From: a virus
Virus record (IMG/VR): IMGVR_UViG_3300027734_000002
Span: 1 to 62,184 of that record
Direction: 5' to 3' (one strand)
Length of the DNA: 62,184 nt
The notes beneath the pieces are model-generated. The model did not search any database and was not told the origin of the DNA. It saw only the letters and a list, made by a program, of their open reading frames with translations. Below are positions 10,205 to 19,211 of the stretch, one piece after another. Each line of letters starts with the position of its first letter. The stretch's first letter is position 1. Position numbers and translations under genes: made by a program.

Positions 10205-10708
10205 ATGGAAATAACACACAACACGCTTCGTTTATTTTGGACTCGCAATCTTGTCGGACACAAGCCAGATCAATCAAAACCATATTATGCAGGGCTTGAT
10301 GCTTGTTGGCTTTGGTCTGGAAGTTTAGCTCCAGACGGATATGGAAAAACTAAAGTTGGCAATGAGTGTCTATCTGCACATAGGCTATCGTGGATAATTC
10401 ATAATGGCGACATACCAACTAGAAAAATGGTAATGCACCTATGTGACAATCGAGCATGTGTAAATCCTGCTCATCTCAAACTTGGAACCACTCAAGAGAA
10501 TACAGCCGACTCAGTGCAAAAAGGTCGCAGAAATCCGGCTATTGGTAAGCAACTGCCACAATCCAAGTTGAACGAGACAAGCGTTTTGGCAATTCGTGAT
10601 GCGGCTAGACGTGGAATACCACAGGCTCAAATAGCGCAAACTTTTGGCCTATGCCAGCAAGCTATTCACAAGGTTGTTGCTAGGAAAACTTGGAATCACG
10701 TTCTTTAA
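10205..10708 (+). CDS. HNH homing-type endonuclease with C-terminal helix-turn-helix (167 aa)
   Basis: The HNH core of the HNH_3 type is clear: CWLWSG near residue 36, AHRLSW near 60, then HLCDNRACVNPAHL near 78-91 with paired Cys and the metal-binding His. The last 45 residues (SVLAIRDAARRGIPQAQIAQ onward) look like a DNA-reading helix-turn-helix, as in phage free-standing homing endonucleases. It is convergent with a glycosyltransferase-like gene; the two TAA stops overlap by four bases. It is isolated on the plus strand within a minus-strand operon, as expected of an inserted selfish gene. Confidence 0.9.
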   Translation: MEITHNTLRLFWTRNLVGHKPDQSKPYYAGLDACWLWSGSLAPDGYGKTKVGNECLSAHRLSWIIHNGDIPTRKMVMHLCDNRACVNPAHLKLGTTQENTADSVQKGRRNPAIGKQLPQSKLNETSVLAIRDAARRGIPQAQIAQTFGLCQQAIHKVVARKTWNHVL

Positions 10709-11628
10709 ACTAGTTTTTCCAACCATCTATCAAACTCAGAACAAGAGGTTGTTTCTGTTCCTTTGTATGGAAGAAAGTGAGCGCCTAATACTGCCTCGCA
10801 GTAACGCCTTTGCGATGTTATGTCATTCACTGGATTGCTCAAGAATTGAAGCATTCGCGTAATATCTTCATGGCATTCAAAAACGGCACCACTTCCAGTG
10901 AATGCTCCAGTTCCAAGTACTGCCGTTGGAAGACCAAGCAGACAAGCCTCAGATGCAGTTGTCGAATTAACCGTTATTACGGCTGAGCAATTTGGAAGCA
11001 GGCTTCGCATATCGCCATCCATTGACCATGTAAACTTGTCTCTTGCTGGATGTTTTTCAAATAGACTGCGCTCTCTAGGATGAGGACGAATCAATAGATT
11101 TGTATTCGTCGGAATCATATTCATTATTGAGTTAAGAACCCATTCAACGCGATCTCCTCGTGGAGCCATTGGAAACTCAAAATTGATATTGCAGTCATTT
11201 CTGCACTGTAGAGCAAAAAGTATAGGGCCACTCTGATCACCGCCAGCAAATGCTTTGGCTCGTAAATGCTTTGATGCGAAATCTTCGCAATCCACATTGA
11301 ATGAGTGCGTCCAATGTTTCTCCTTACATAGAGAAGACTGCGAGAAAAAACCTCTACTATCCACAAAACTTCCAGCCCGTTGTGCTAGAAGAGAGTTCTC
11401 CACATGCAGAACATTATTTCCGAACGATGAGGTCCATGAATGTGGCATTCGACATTGCCAAGTGATGACGTTTGGAGAGGTCTTAAAAACCTCTTTATAG
11501 TTTTTAACTGATTCCGTTACGTTGTGCCAAATTACCTCTGCTCCTCGCTCTCTGCATTTGGAATCTACCCACGGTTTAATATCGGATTTCAGGACAATCT
11601 CAGTTACCAGAGCGGCCACTTGTTTCAT
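10705..11628 (-). CDS. capsule-synthesis-like glycosyltransferase (307 aa)
   Basis: The C-terminal half carries the pattern NLLIRPHPRER followed by AVITVNSTTASEACLLGLP, typical of the capsular polysaccharide synthesis (KpsC/KpsS-like, Pfam Capsule_synth) GT-B-like fold that uses CMP-Kdo or related donors. Donor and acceptor are unknown here. Start is ATG 11628, which overlaps the stop of the preceding GT9-like gene by four bases (ATGA); the frame is open further upstream but that extension lies inside the neighbour. It is the last gene of a coupled run starting with a Ser/Pro-repeat protein, so it may decorate that protein. Confidence 0.75.
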   Translation of the reverse strand: MKQVAALVTEIVLKSDIKPWVDSKCRERGAEVIWHNVTESVKNYKEVFKTSPNVITWQCRMPHSWTSSFGNNVLHVENSLLAQRAGSFVDSRGFFSQSSLCKEKHWTHSFNVDCEDFASKHLRAKAFAGGDQSGPILFALQCRNDCNINFEFPMAPRGDRVEWVLNSIMNMIPTNTNLLIRPHPRERSLFEKHPARDKFTWSMDGDMRSLLPNCSAVITVNSTTASEACLLGLPTAVLGTGAFTGSGAVFECHEDITRMLQFLSNPVNDITSQRRYCEAVLGAHFLPYKGTETTSCSEFDRWLEKLV

Positions 11629-12359
11629 TGCTGAATAATGCCAAGAACTTCCCGCAACGCAAGTTCGTGATTGTTCCATGCACCAATGATATGATATACT
11701 GGAGCGCGTTTCTGTGATTCCATGCGAGCGTGGCATCCTTGCTTATATGTCTGACCCGGTATAACACCAAGATCGTCACCCCAAAGCAGTATAAGAGGCA
11801 CCTTCAATAGAATTGCTAAATGTGCTAAACCACTATCTGTTGAGACAACAAAACGGGAGCTAAGCATGGCTGCTGCGATCTCATCTAAGTTTGTCACTAG
11901 TGTCAATCCGCAATCAGATGACATATCTTCTTTGCCAGCGGCGATAACACGCAAGCCAGCGTCAACAAGACCAGAAGTTAAGATGGGCCACCCTTCCCAG
12001 TTTCGATGTGGAGAACTTGTCGCCTTACCCCTTGGAGCAACCAATACATCGCAAGAACTTTTATTGGCTGATATTGGAGTAACGTCTATATCAGTTTTCG
12101 CTGGTATTGACCAGCTTACCTTCACAAAATCAGCTTCTGGGAAATGGGTTTTTAACTCTCTTACCACAAGCCTCTCACCCCATCCGTTTAGGTCTTCTGA
12201 TACATCCACAAAATCAGTCGCTGTTGGGTATAAAAATCTCCAAGCTACTGGGCAACAAACAGTCAATCTATCGCAGACAAGAGATGCGACTCGCCGAACC
12301 TTAAAGCTAATCGTATCACCCAGTCTATATCGTTCAGGGATAACAATAACGTGCTTCAT
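11625..12359 (-). CDS. glycosyltransferase family 9-like (heptosyltransferase-like) protein (244 aa)
   Basis: The second half fits GT-B heptosyltransferases: HRNWEGWPILTSGL, then AGKEDM, then SRFVVSTDSGLAHLAILLKVPLILLWG with the STDSGLAHL nucleotide-sugar loop. The N-terminal domain is short (full GT9 enzymes are about 330-350 aa), so this is a compact or partly reduced member. It is coupled on both sides by ATGA overlaps to a methyltransferase and a capsule-type glycosyltransferase. The sugar and acceptor are unknown. Confidence 0.75.
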   Translation of the reverse strand: MKHVIVIPERYRLGDTISFKVRRVASLVCDRLTVCCPVAWRFLYPTATDFVDVSEDLNGWGERLVVRELKTHFPEADFVKVSWSIPAKTDIDVTPISANKSSCDVLVAPRGKATSSPHRNWEGWPILTSGLVDAGLRVIAAGKEDMSSDCGLTLVTNLDEIAAAMLSSRFVVSTDSGLAHLAILLKVPLILLWGDDLGVIPGQTYKQGCHARMESQKRAPVYHIIGAWNNHELALREVLGIIQQ

Positions 12360-12952
12360 GTCAATTCAATCAAGACTTGTTTCTCCTTCGTATTCCTAGC
12401 TAAAACGGAAAAATCTGCACCAGTTTTGTTAATCCAATCCAAGAATGCTTTGAACTCGTGATCTTCGTATCCATTATAGTTGTAAAACTCATCAAAAAGC
12501 AGAAGCGGCTTTTCTGTCAAAATCAACTCACTCAAAGAGCACAAAATAGTTTGCGTTGAACTGCCTAAATCACAGTCAAAGTGAACAGCTTCTAGCCGTC
12601 TTGTAGTATCATGTGATACCGATAAGAAATTTGGCAGTGTTTCATTGAACAATCCCGGCACAATCTTGACGTTCTCTCGCCATTTTAGCTTACTAACGTC
12701 AGTTTTGAAATGTCCAACTGGATGCCCTGGAGTCCATTCTTCTGGAAGTCCATCAAATGAATCAAATCCAGTAAAAAGAGCATTCGGCCTAACTTCTGCC
12801 ATGTAATTAATAGACCTGCCATTCCATACGCCAAACTCAAATGCGTTACCATTGGTAATTCCAGTGAGGTATCTGTGCCATATTTCGCCACGCGTTTTGC
12901 ATTTCATAGGAGCCGCCATAACACGGGCGCGTAGTTCGTAAAATGTTATCAT
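12356..12952 (-). CDS. TylF/MycF-like SAM-dependent methyltransferase (198 aa)
   Basis: Contains a class I SAM-binding start ([16 protein letters not shown] near residue 38), then [12 protein letters not shown], a signature of the TylF macrocin O-methyltransferase group, and an acidic [12 protein letters not shown] segment. That group methylates sugar hydroxyls in antibiotics and glycans. Its ATG overlaps the end of the Ser/Pro-repeat gene by four bases and its stop overlaps the GT9-like start, so it should be made together with them. Methylation of a glycan on the phage particle is my inference. Confidence 0.8.
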   Translation of the reverse strand: MITFYELRARVMAAPMKCKTRGEIWHRYLTGITNGNAFEFGVWNGRSINYMAEVRPNALFTGFDSFDGLPEEWTPGHPVGHFKTDVSKLKWRENVKIVPGLFNETLPNFLSVSHDTTRRLEAVHFDCDLGSSTQTILCSLSELILTEKPLLLFDEFYNYNGYEDHEFKAFLDWINKTGADFSVLARNTKEKQVLIELT

Positions 12953-13230
12953 GGAGACGGAGATGGACTCGGAGACGGACTTGGCGTAGGCGTAGGTGTC
13001 GGGCTAGGAGACAGAGTTGGGCATGGAGTTGGGCATGGAGTTGGACATGGAGACGGACAAGGTGATGGAGAAGGTGACGGAGAAGGTGACGGAGAAGGAC
13101 TTGGACTCGGAGACGGACTTGGACTTGGTGAAGGTGATGGACTTGGAGAGGGGGAAGGAGATGGTGTTGGGGATGGACTCGGCGTAGGCGTAGGCGTAGG
13201 CGACGGAGATGGTGTTGGTATCGGTGGCGG
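12949..13230 (-). repeat. low-complexity DNA encoding (Ser/Thr-Pro)n
   Basis: Imperfect 6-bp units (on the plus strand GGAGAC, GGACTT, GGTGAT and variants) encode the repeat stalk. The repeat number may vary between isolates by slippage, and assembly across it deserves caution. Confidence 0.85.
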
Positions 13231-13497
13231 AGTTCCTGGTCCAACAAAAAGAACACTACCAGTAAATACCCCTCCAACAAAAGTGCCAGCTAGTTGGATA
13301 TTTGATCCGGCATCAAATGGTGGACCTGAGTTATTGATACTCTCCATCTGCACATTCGACCTTGGCAGATTTGCAATCACCGTAGAGGTGCCATCTCGGC
13401 TAACATTCGAGCCAATTCCAGACATTCCCCATACCCAATTACGTTGAGCAAATGGGCCGTTCTCAGATGCAAATTCTCCGTTGCCAGTATTAATCAT
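12949..13497 (-). CDS. virion-type protein with long C-terminal Ser-Pro/Thr-Pro repeat stalk (182 aa)
   Basis: The first 90 or so residues are a small beta-like domain (starts [14 protein letters not shown]; ends [10 protein letters not shown]). The remainder is an almost pure alternation of Pro with Ser, Thr or occasional Cys, to the C-terminus. Such tracts form extended stalks and are classic O-glycosylation substrates. ATG 13497 overlaps the preceding stop as ATGA; the frame is open further upstream inside the neighbour. It is immediately followed by coupled methyltransferase and glycosyltransferase genes. A glycosylated tail or head decoration is proposed, not shown. Confidence 0.75.
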   Translation of the reverse strand: MINTGNGEFASENGPFAQRNWVWGMSGIGSNVSRDGTSTVIANLPRSNVQMESINNSGPPFDAGSNIQLAGTFVGGVFTGSVLFVGPGTPPPIPTPSPSPTPTPTPSPSPTPSPSPSPSPSPSPSPSPSPSPSPSPSPSPSPSPSPCPSPCPTPCPTPCPTLSPSPTPTPTPSPSPSPSPSP

Positions 13498-14339
13498 TGG
13501 ATCACATCGTCTGGGGGTGGTGGAGGATAGATTGTGATCCGCTCCCTCAACCAAAGACCGTTAGTGTTCTGTTGGCGGTCCTCAATTATGAACGGTGCCC
13601 AATCTAGGAAATTTGTCGCTGGAAAAATCTGCGTAAAAGAATTACGATTTGTGGGCGCTGGATATACGCCGACACCTAAAACTGGCGTTTCTGGCTGAAC
13701 CTTTGGAAACACGCAGGTTGGATGCAAGCAACGCTCAAATTTCATGCTCAAACCAATGTAATTACCATCAACATCTGTTGGAACAGGCTGGATGTGGGTT
13801 AATTCACCAGCAGAATAGGCTACATCTGACAAAAACTGCTCAACCAAGATAGTGCTATTATACGAGATTCCAGGACGGTAACGATACCTTGGCAGAAGCC
13901 TGTCAGCCGTCTCTGTATTTGCTCCATTGTTCACCACTTGCGGGAATCCAACTGCTCTAGCTGCGAACAAGTCTTCAAGCACAGAAGGCCAAGTGTATTG
14001 CCTTGTGTCGTAGTAGAAATTAAACGGAACCCTGCGCTGAGCCGGAGTTCTTGGTCTGCCAAAAAACAACGTAACGTGGTCTGCATCAGGCTTGTCAGAT
14101 TTGAGATAGACGTAATTGCCGTAAGCAGGGAACTTTGAAAGCATCTCACGTCCCACCGTCCATCCGCATTGATTGAATGAAGTTGGACGCGCACCAACAA
14201 GCGATGCGCTTTGAGCAGAGATCAGCGTGGAGCCATCTGGAAATACCAATTCAGGACCGATGTAATCCTGTGGCACTCGTACAGAGAACATAAACTCCTC
14301 TTCATGCGGAGTCGGTAATAGTTGGAAATTGCTAGCCAT
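13494..14339 (-). CDS. 281-aa tail/structural protein of unknown family
   Basis: Aromatic- and Pro-rich, beta-type composition with no recognised domain; ends in a run of prolines then DDVIQ. It is coupled to the 175-aa gene upstream (TAATG) and to the Ser/Pro-repeat gene downstream (ATGA). Position and composition suggest a tail or neck component. Confidence 0.65.
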   Translation of the reverse strand: MASNFQLLPTPHEEEFMFSVRVPQDYIGPELVFPDGSTLISAQSASLVGARPTSFNQCGWTVGREMLSKFPAYGNYVYLKSDKPDADHVTLFFGRPRTPAQRRVPFNFYYDTRQYTWPSVLEDLFAARAVGFPQVVNNGANTETADRLLPRYRYRPGISYNSTILVEQFLSDVAYSAGELTHIQPVPTDVDGNYIGLSMKFERCLHPTCVFPKVQPETPVLGVGVYPAPTNRNSFTQIFPATNFLDWAPFIIEDRQQNTNGLWLRERITIYPPPPPDDVIQ

Positions 14340-14866
14340 TAGACCGTTTCAGGTGGTTCATTGGAGATTTGATCGCCATCTGCCCATGTGGCATACAAAT
14401 ATGTTGGTGTGGCGCTATTAGCCTGACGGAATCTCCAATGGGTTTTCTTGAGGACGGATTGGCGAAGATCTTCGTGCGACACTTCATCGCTAGTGGTTGA
14501 AGTAATTGTTGTTGGAATAACGCTTACGTTCGTGCCGAAATTCTGGAGGGAAGAAGATTGAGAATAAGTTCCACTTACAGTCTGTACTGTGAGCGGATCA
14601 ACCGGAATTAAACCAGCTTTAAATTCCAATTTTTCAGAATTAACTGTTGTTATTACTGTTGAACCTCCTGAGAACGGCGGAGGTACAGTAACCGTCAAAC
14701 TACCTGGCGCTGAATAAAGAGATGTTGAAGTATCAAACAGATCTCGATACTCGCTAGACCAGATATTCATGTCTGGTTCAGAATCACCAGTTAGAACAAT
14801 CTCATCAATTTTGGAGAATTTCTGCCAGCGGCGGTCTTTTCGGAAGAGATAAACGTCTGAAGCCAT
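14339..14866 (-). CDS. 175-aa tail/structural protein of unknown family
   Basis: Begins MASDVYLFRKDRRWQKFSKI, with a Thr/Val/Ser-rich middle and a C-terminus containing THWRFRQANS. I chose ATG 14866, preceded by AAAAAAT like other starts here. In-frame ATGs at 14878 and 14926 are alternatives; 14878 has an AGAGGA just upstream, but too close. It is the first gene of the coupled run leading to the glycan enzymes. Confidence 0.6.
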   Translation of the reverse strand: MASDVYLFRKDRRWQKFSKIDEIVLTGDSEPDMNIWSSEYRDLFDTSTSLYSAPGSLTVTVPPPFSGGSTVITTVNSEKLEFKAGLIPVDPLTVQTVSGTYSQSSSLQNFGTNVSVIPTTITSTTSDEVSHEDLRQSVLKKTHWRFRQANSATPTYLYATWADGDQISNEPPETV

Positions 14867-14926
14867 ATTTTTTACCATATCCTCTTGACGGAATGATGCA
14901 AGTGGGATTATGGTTGCGAACACCAA

Positions 14927-15322
14927 ATAGGTTTCCCTCGTGCAAGAGTGATCCGACCACCGGGGGATACCCGCTTAGGCCGAACTGTTGCACCAGTTCG
15001 GCCTTTTGCGTTTGCTGATCTAGTTCCGTAATACCTGCTTTGATGAAAGGGGATAGGGCGTTGCCCATCGGAAAAAGCCGTTAGAACGGAGGAGCGCATC
15101 GACTATCACAGAACCAATGCCTCCACTTTAAAAGACCCCGCAAGGGGAAACCACCCAACGGAGCATCGTTATTTGGAAACCGTGATGAAGAGTTAGGTGA
15201 AGGTAATCTTTGTGTCTGGACCCCTAACATGGCTCCGTACGCTGATGGAAAGCCAGTTTGCCCTGAAAAGGGGAAACTGTGCCCGTTTCCTGCCATTTTC
15301 CTTATCTGATAATTAACTCACA
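14927..15322. other. 396-bp divergent intergenic region
   Basis: It separates the minus-strand tail/glycan operon from a plus-strand HNH gene. It holds one strong hairpin (14977-15004) and a short CCCC-gcaa-GGGG hairpin near 15145. A plus-strand frame between about 15093 and 15309 is open and Cys-containing but has no usable start until ATG 15231. I see no convincing complete gene; promoters for both directions probably lie here. Confidence 0.5.
14977..15006 (+). terminator. hairpin with short T tract, terminator-like
   Basis: A perfect 11-bp stem (AGGCCGAACTG / CAGTTCGGCCT) with a 6-base loop is followed by TTTT on the plus strand. There is no plus-strand gene just upstream, so it could stop antisense transcription or act in a leader. 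Confidence 0.5.
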
Positions 15323-15880
15323 ATGCAAAATCAACCACTCTACAAACTTGAAATTGCTGAAAGCGGACTAACGCAAAAGCAGTGGTACTCGAAAATTTAT
15401 CTGAAGAGCGAACACTGGAAACTACTTCGACAGAGTAAATTTTCAGAATGCGGTAAACATTGCGAGATTTGCGGAAAGACGACAACAATCGAGGTTCATC
15501 ACCTGCGATACCGTGAAATTTACGACGTGTTGACAAGTGATTTGCAGGTCTTGTGCAATAAGCATCACAGCGAACAGCATAAACGTAAAAAGCCTCAAAA
15601 AAGAAAGAAAAAACGCTTACTAATATTAAGCGAAGAGGAGCGCAAAAAAAAGAAAGCGGCCAATAAGATTAGAAAGGCCATGAAGCGTGCTAAAAAACAA
15701 AAAAAGATTGATAGCCACAATGAAAGATTAGCAGCTTCTCAAGACATGAGATTTAACATGATTACATTTTCAGATGAATCTTTGATTTCAATATCTAAAG
15801 GAACAAATTTAAGATTGGTTGGAATTGCCAAATGCATTCTCAATGGGAGAAAATGCAACGTTCGCCCAATGTTGCATTAA
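15323..15880 (+). CDS. HNH endonuclease with basic C-terminal extension (185 aa)
   Basis: A classic zinc-type HNH core lies at residues 47-90: CEICG, then IEVHHLRYREIYD, then VLCNKHHSEQH, giving paired Cys and the His residues of the beta-beta-alpha-metal site. It is followed by about 40 residues dominated by Lys/Arg, probably for DNA binding. It lies alone at the start of a plus-strand patch within the late region. Homing activity is inferred. Confidence 0.82.
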   Translation: MQNQPLYKLEIAESGLTQKQWYSKIYLKSEHWKLLRQSKFSECGKHCEICGKTTTIEVHHLRYREIYDVLTSDLQVLCNKHHSEQHKRKKPQKRKKKRLLILSEEERKKKKAANKIRKAMKRAKKQKKIDSHNERLAASQDMRFNMITFSDESLISISKGTNLRLVGIAKCILNGRKCNVRPMLH

Positions 15881-15948
15881 ACTCTCCCAAAAGCCCAATG
15901 GAAAAAGCCATGTATCCCAACTGAATAAATGCAAACTTCACTGAAAAT

Positions 15949-16125
15949 ATGATGATCCGCTACTACCTCCTTACCAACGGTTCAATCTTTCGCTATCACG
16001 GCGTTATGATGCTCAAGAAGTCTGTATTCAAGGCAGTGACGCACTCATTCGCACTTGGGAAGAATAAGACCATCAGTGTCCTCATGCTTCCATTCGTTAA
16101 AGTTGAAGTCGTAAAAGCGAAATAA
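15949..16125 (+). CDS. 58-aa hypothetical protein
   Basis: Starts MMIRYYLLTNGSIFRYHG and ends VEVVKAK. Beta-rich and basic; I do not recognise it. The leader is GAAAAT-ATG, matching the local start style, and the reading frame is clean. It lies 40 bp before the XRE-type regulator, so a role in the same regulatory patch is possible. Confidence 0.55.
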   Translation: MMIRYYLLTNGSIFRYHGVMMLKKSVFKAVTHSFALGKNKTISVLMLPFVKVEVVKAK

Positions 16126-16134
16126 TTTGCATCG

Positions 16135-16146
16135 CGTTAAATAACG
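16135..16146. promoter_or_regulatory. 12-bp palindrome, possible operator
   Basis: CGTTA and TAACG flank AA, 20 bp before the ATG of an XRE-type DNA-binding protein. Autoregulation by that protein would be typical. Confidence 0.35.
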
Positions 16147-16165
16147 TGATAAGATTGGTGACCAT

Positions 16166-16423
16166 ATGAAACCAATACAAGTAAAAACCACGCAAGGTCA
16201 ACGCTATCGCATCCTCCGAGAGATCAACTGCTTGAGTCAGCAAGAAGTAAATGAGCACATGGGACGTGCCTCAAGTTGGTGCTCGCAGCTAGAAAAAGAC
16301 TGCTTTGAACTGACTATTGATGCAGCATTAAAGATGGCAAAGATGTACAAGGTAACTCTTAGTCAGCTTATTGGAGAAGAAGCGATAGAGGTTTTGCTGA
16401 TGCCAAAAGTGAACGGATTTTGA
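16166..16423 (+). CDS. XRE/Cro-type helix-turn-helix regulator (85 aa)
   Basis: Residues 12-60 fit a Cro/C1-type helix-turn-helix: RYRILREINCLSQQEVNEHM, then WCSQLEKDCF, then ALKMAKMYKVTLSQLIG. It is probably a transcription regulator. No integrase is present, so it need not be a lysogeny repressor. Its TGA overlaps a TTG start of the next small frame. Confidence 0.8.
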   Translation: MKPIQVKTTQGQRYRILREINCLSQQEVNEHMGRASSWCSQLEKDCFELTIDAALKMAKMYKVTLSQLIGEEAIEVLLMPKVNGF

Positions 16424-16605
16424 TTAACAAGATGCACATGAAACTAAAGAAATGGTTCTGTGAAAATGTCGCGTTTATCTCGTGGGGTAAACACTGGAAG
16501 GGCGTTTACCTCCACTGCGTTCACCCGCGCTACTGCGTTCGAGTATTTGTTTGGGGCGTGGACTGGCACTCGAAGCCCAATCATGTCCTGCGTCGCTCTG
16601 CCTAA
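16420..16605 (+). CDS. small Trp/Cys-rich hypothetical protein (61 aa from TTG)
   Basis: The frame opens with TTG overlapping the XRE stop (TTGA). ATGs at 16432 and 16438 are alternative starts giving 57 or 55 aa. The product is rich in Trp, His, Cys and Val (for example FISWGKHWKGVYLHC). Function unknown. Confidence 0.45.
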   Translation: MINKMHMKLKKWFCENVAFISWGKHWKGVYLHCVHPRYCVRVFVWGVDWHSKPNHVLRRSA

Positions 16606-16730
16606 CAAAAAGATCAGCGACGACTGAGCCTTGGCGAAAAAGTTTGCTGCATCGGACGTTCGGCTAAGCAGCCCACAAGCCAGCCAACTGCTTGAATCTC
16701 TTCTGCAATGGATTTGGTTTGTTGGGTGTG

Positions 16731-17267
16731 TTATACATGTTTCCAGACTTTTCTGTTGATGACCGTTTTAATAATAGTGATAGAAACGCCATAAGACCTT
16801 GCCATAGCAGCCTTGGATCGAAACTTTTTCTCAGCAAAGTCTTTTCGGATGCTTAATGCTATTGCTTCATTAATTACCGATCTACCATTATTCGATCCTC
16901 TGACTACTGTTGAGTCTTTTTGCAGGTAATGATTTCCATTGTAGTTGAAGTTGTACCTTCCACGCTCATGTCTTTGTCGCATATTATCCGCATGAGTTCC
17001 CATCGAAAGATGGGCTGGATTGACACATGATGGATTATCACAAGAATGAAGTATGTGCTTCTCCTTTAGGAAAGGTCCGTTTGTTAATTCAAACGCAAGC
17101 CTGTGCGATCTCCACTTGTGACCTTTGTAAAGGTGAAGACCGTAACCAGAATAATTTTTTAATCCAGTCCACCACAAGCAGTCGCTCCCTGGTATGCGTT
17201 TAGTTTTTGACCAAAACTTATTGATCTCTTCTTCTGGTAACGTAATGCTGATTTTAGCTTCTTGCAT
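16731..17267 (-). CDS. HNH homing-type endonuclease with C-terminal helix-turn-helix (178 aa)
   Basis: HNH_3-type core: CLWWTG near residue 30, SHRLAFEL near 54, then HILHSCDNPSCVNPAHLSMG near 71-90. The C-terminal 45 residues (AIALSIRKDFAEKKFRSKAA onward) look like a site-reading helix-turn-helix. It follows the large terminase gene after an 84-bp gap in the same direction, so terminase is the likely neighbour it spreads with. Confidence 0.9.
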   Translation of the reverse strand: MQEAKISITLPEEEINKFWSKTKRIPGSDCLWWTGLKNYSGYGLHLYKGHKWRSHRLAFELTNGPFLKEKHILHSCDNPSCVNPAHLSMGTHADNMRQRHERGRYNFNYNGNHYLQKDSTVVRGSNNGRSVINEAIALSIRKDFAEKKFRSKAAMARSYGVSITIIKTVINRKVWKHV

Positions 17268-17351
17268 GGTAATGACATGTTGGAGGTTAGACGGTTGCTT
17301 CTGTTATCAGCAGATGCAGCCGTTGTTTTTATAAGCCTTGATGATCTAAAG

Positions 17352-19160
17352 TCAATTAGAATAGATGGATGCCAAGCTCATAAATCTTTTCTTCAACGGT
17401 GAAGATTTTCTATCATCTACATTTCCAGGTTTATCTATACTTGATAAACCATGCCTCTCACGGCAGAGCGAAATTAAACAAGCCGCAGAGTCAAAATAAT
17501 CAGGACTTTTTCCGGTTCGACGTTTCATGTCCACTTTGGACTCGACTCTAATGCGCGAACCTCCATCCTGCGCTTTGTTATCCTTGTACCTTCTGACTGT
17601 CATTTCGTCTGCCATTTCTTTCGTGATATTTCTAAGCTGGTCACAACGAATAAGTTCTTTCCCAATCGACCAAAGTTCGCTAACCCTGTTAGCATACCTC
17701 ACGCTTGATTTCTCACGATCAGCAGCAGACACAGGACGATCTGAAGCCTTGCCGCCGAAGTCAACACGCAAGAAAGTGTTGCCCCACTTGCTCCACATGG
17801 CATCAGCAAAGGTCTTGCCACCACCAGCAGACGCATCAATTGCCACATCCTTGATGTCGATTCCATCCTTTTTGCAGATGTCTTTGATTTGGTCAATAAG
17901 CTGCGTAGTGCGGTCAACGTCGCGCTTACTGGCATCGTCATTGAGAAGGATATGGCGCTCAAACTTGAGTCGTTTCTTGCCATCTGTGCAAATGCCAATA
18001 GAGCCAATCGTCATCACCGTTTTGTCACCACCACTGGTATATGAAAGGTCGATGCCGCATACCTTTGTTGGAATCCCCTGCCACACGCAATCCTTGGGTG
18101 TCTTGATGATTTCAGCGGGAGAATAAATATTGTCATCGTCTCCATCAAGCAAGAATGCGCCAAGGACACCTCGCCAGTAAGCTCTTGTATGCTGGCCTAG
18201 TTTTTCTCGCTTCTCTTCCAACATCTCACGAGTCATCAAGAACGGGTAGATCACCTTACCCTCAATGATGTTTGGCGATGTCTCGTTATTGATGCGGATG
18301 ACGTGAGCGCCTTTCCCTTTCCATTCATCCCAATCTGGGTTGTAGCTGTCCCATCCTCCAGGAATAGGCTCACAAAGCTGCCCAAAGGTATCGAATGGCG
18401 AATTGGCGTTAGCTAGAGCGATAAGCTGGACGTTCGGATTCTGCGTCAAGTTTTCCTCGAACGTATTGATGATGGATGGCGAAAGTTCAGCGCACTCGTC
18501 CAGAACAACGATGAGTTTACCGCCAGGACCATGCTTCTGACCTCGAATGGCGCGTGAGGATTCAGCGGCTTTGCTTTGCTCACCTGGAAACAAACGGATG
18601 CCGTACTCATCCATTACAACGCCAGTGTTCAAGTCCATCGACTTGATGCAGTGAGAAGACTCAACCAGCTTTCCAGGAGGTGCTCCAGCCATGCCGTTGA
18701 AGTAACGAGTGATCTGGCCCCAAATACGCCCCATCGAGTCCTTAATAGTCGTAGTGTTGACGAGAACGACGTTCTTGTATGGATTTGCCAACCACCAAAC
18801 GAGGCAGTAAACGGCGAACAAGCCAGTCTTGCCACCAGAACCACCAGACGAGATCGCAAGACGCTTATTCTCAAATGCGGCTTTTGCCATCTTGATCGCC
18901 CAAGGATGCCACATGAACGGAGTTCTACTTCCTGGATAGTTCCAGATGAGGTTCACCGCGTTGACGAAATGAATCCACGCAGGCTTTCCTTGTGGGTTTT
19001 TATCGCCCTTCCAACCGAATAACGAACCAGTTGGACACTTGAGGAAGATCAACTCGACATCAAGTTGATTGCCAAATTGATGATCAAACTTGATGCCATA
19101 CGTCTCGATTGGTCCTCGCGTTAGTTGGACGACGCGAGATTTTTGGGGTTTCTGCTTCAT
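17352..19160 (-). CDS. terL: terminase large subunit (602 aa)
   Basis: This is the packaging motor ATPase/nuclease. The Walker A-like loop SSGGSGGKT is at residues 104-112. Walker B plus catalytic Glu is LIVVLDECAE near 220. The RNase-H-like nuclease start GIDLSYTSGGD is near 370, and a late acidic motif SPDYFDSAA is near 565. Length is usual for TerL. The leader CAACAGAT-ATG has no Shine-Dalgarno site. The small-subunit candidate is far away (46 kb). The order of the nearby lysis genes and TerL differs from classic phages. Confidence 0.93.
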   Translation of the reverse strand: MKQKPQKSRVVQLTRGPIETYGIKFDHQFGNQLDVELIFLKCPTGSLFGWKGDKNPQGKPAWIHFVNAVNLIWNYPGSRTPFMWHPWAIKMAKAAFENKRLAISSGGSGGKTGLFAVYCLVWWLANPYKNVVLVNTTTIKDSMGRIWGQITRYFNGMAGAPPGKLVESSHCIKSMDLNTGVVMDEYGIRLFPGEQSKAAESSRAIRGQKHGPGGKLIVVLDECAELSPSIINTFEENLTQNPNVQLIALANANSPFDTFGQLCEPIPGGWDSYNPDWDEWKGKGAHVIRINNETSPNIIEGKVIYPFLMTREMLEEKREKLGQHTRAYWRGVLGAFLLDGDDDNIYSPAEIIKTPKDCVWQGIPTKVCGIDLSYTSGGDKTVMTIGSIGICTDGKKRLKFERHILLNDDASKRDVDRTTQLIDQIKDICKKDGIDIKDVAIDASAGGGKTFADAMWSKWGNTFLRVDFGGKASDRPVSAADREKSSVRYANRVSELWSIGKELIRCDQLRNITKEMADEMTVRRYKDNKAQDGGSRIRVESKVDMKRRTGKSPDYFDSAACLISLCRERHGLSSIDKPGNVDDRKSSPLKKRFMSLASIYSN

Positions 19161-19211
19161 ATCTGTTGAATGGGTAGTTTAGAACTGGTAAGTTTCAAGA
19201 CTATATGATCT

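Noticed and set aside
12950-13230. Tandem repeats as a regulatory or origin element
   Set aside because: The 6-bp periodicity follows the Ser/Thr-Pro codons of a continuous gene.
15081-15296. Minus-strand 71-aa frame in the 14.9-15.3 kb gap
   Set aside because: Composition (Pro/Gly/Phe/Arg, no helical or beta pattern) is unlike neighbours, and the start and stop do not fit the local operon; the opposite strand looks more protein-like.
16166-16423. Lysogeny repressor implying a temperate phage
   Set aside because: No integrase, excisionase, partition or attachment site was found; a small XRE protein alone does not show lysogeny.
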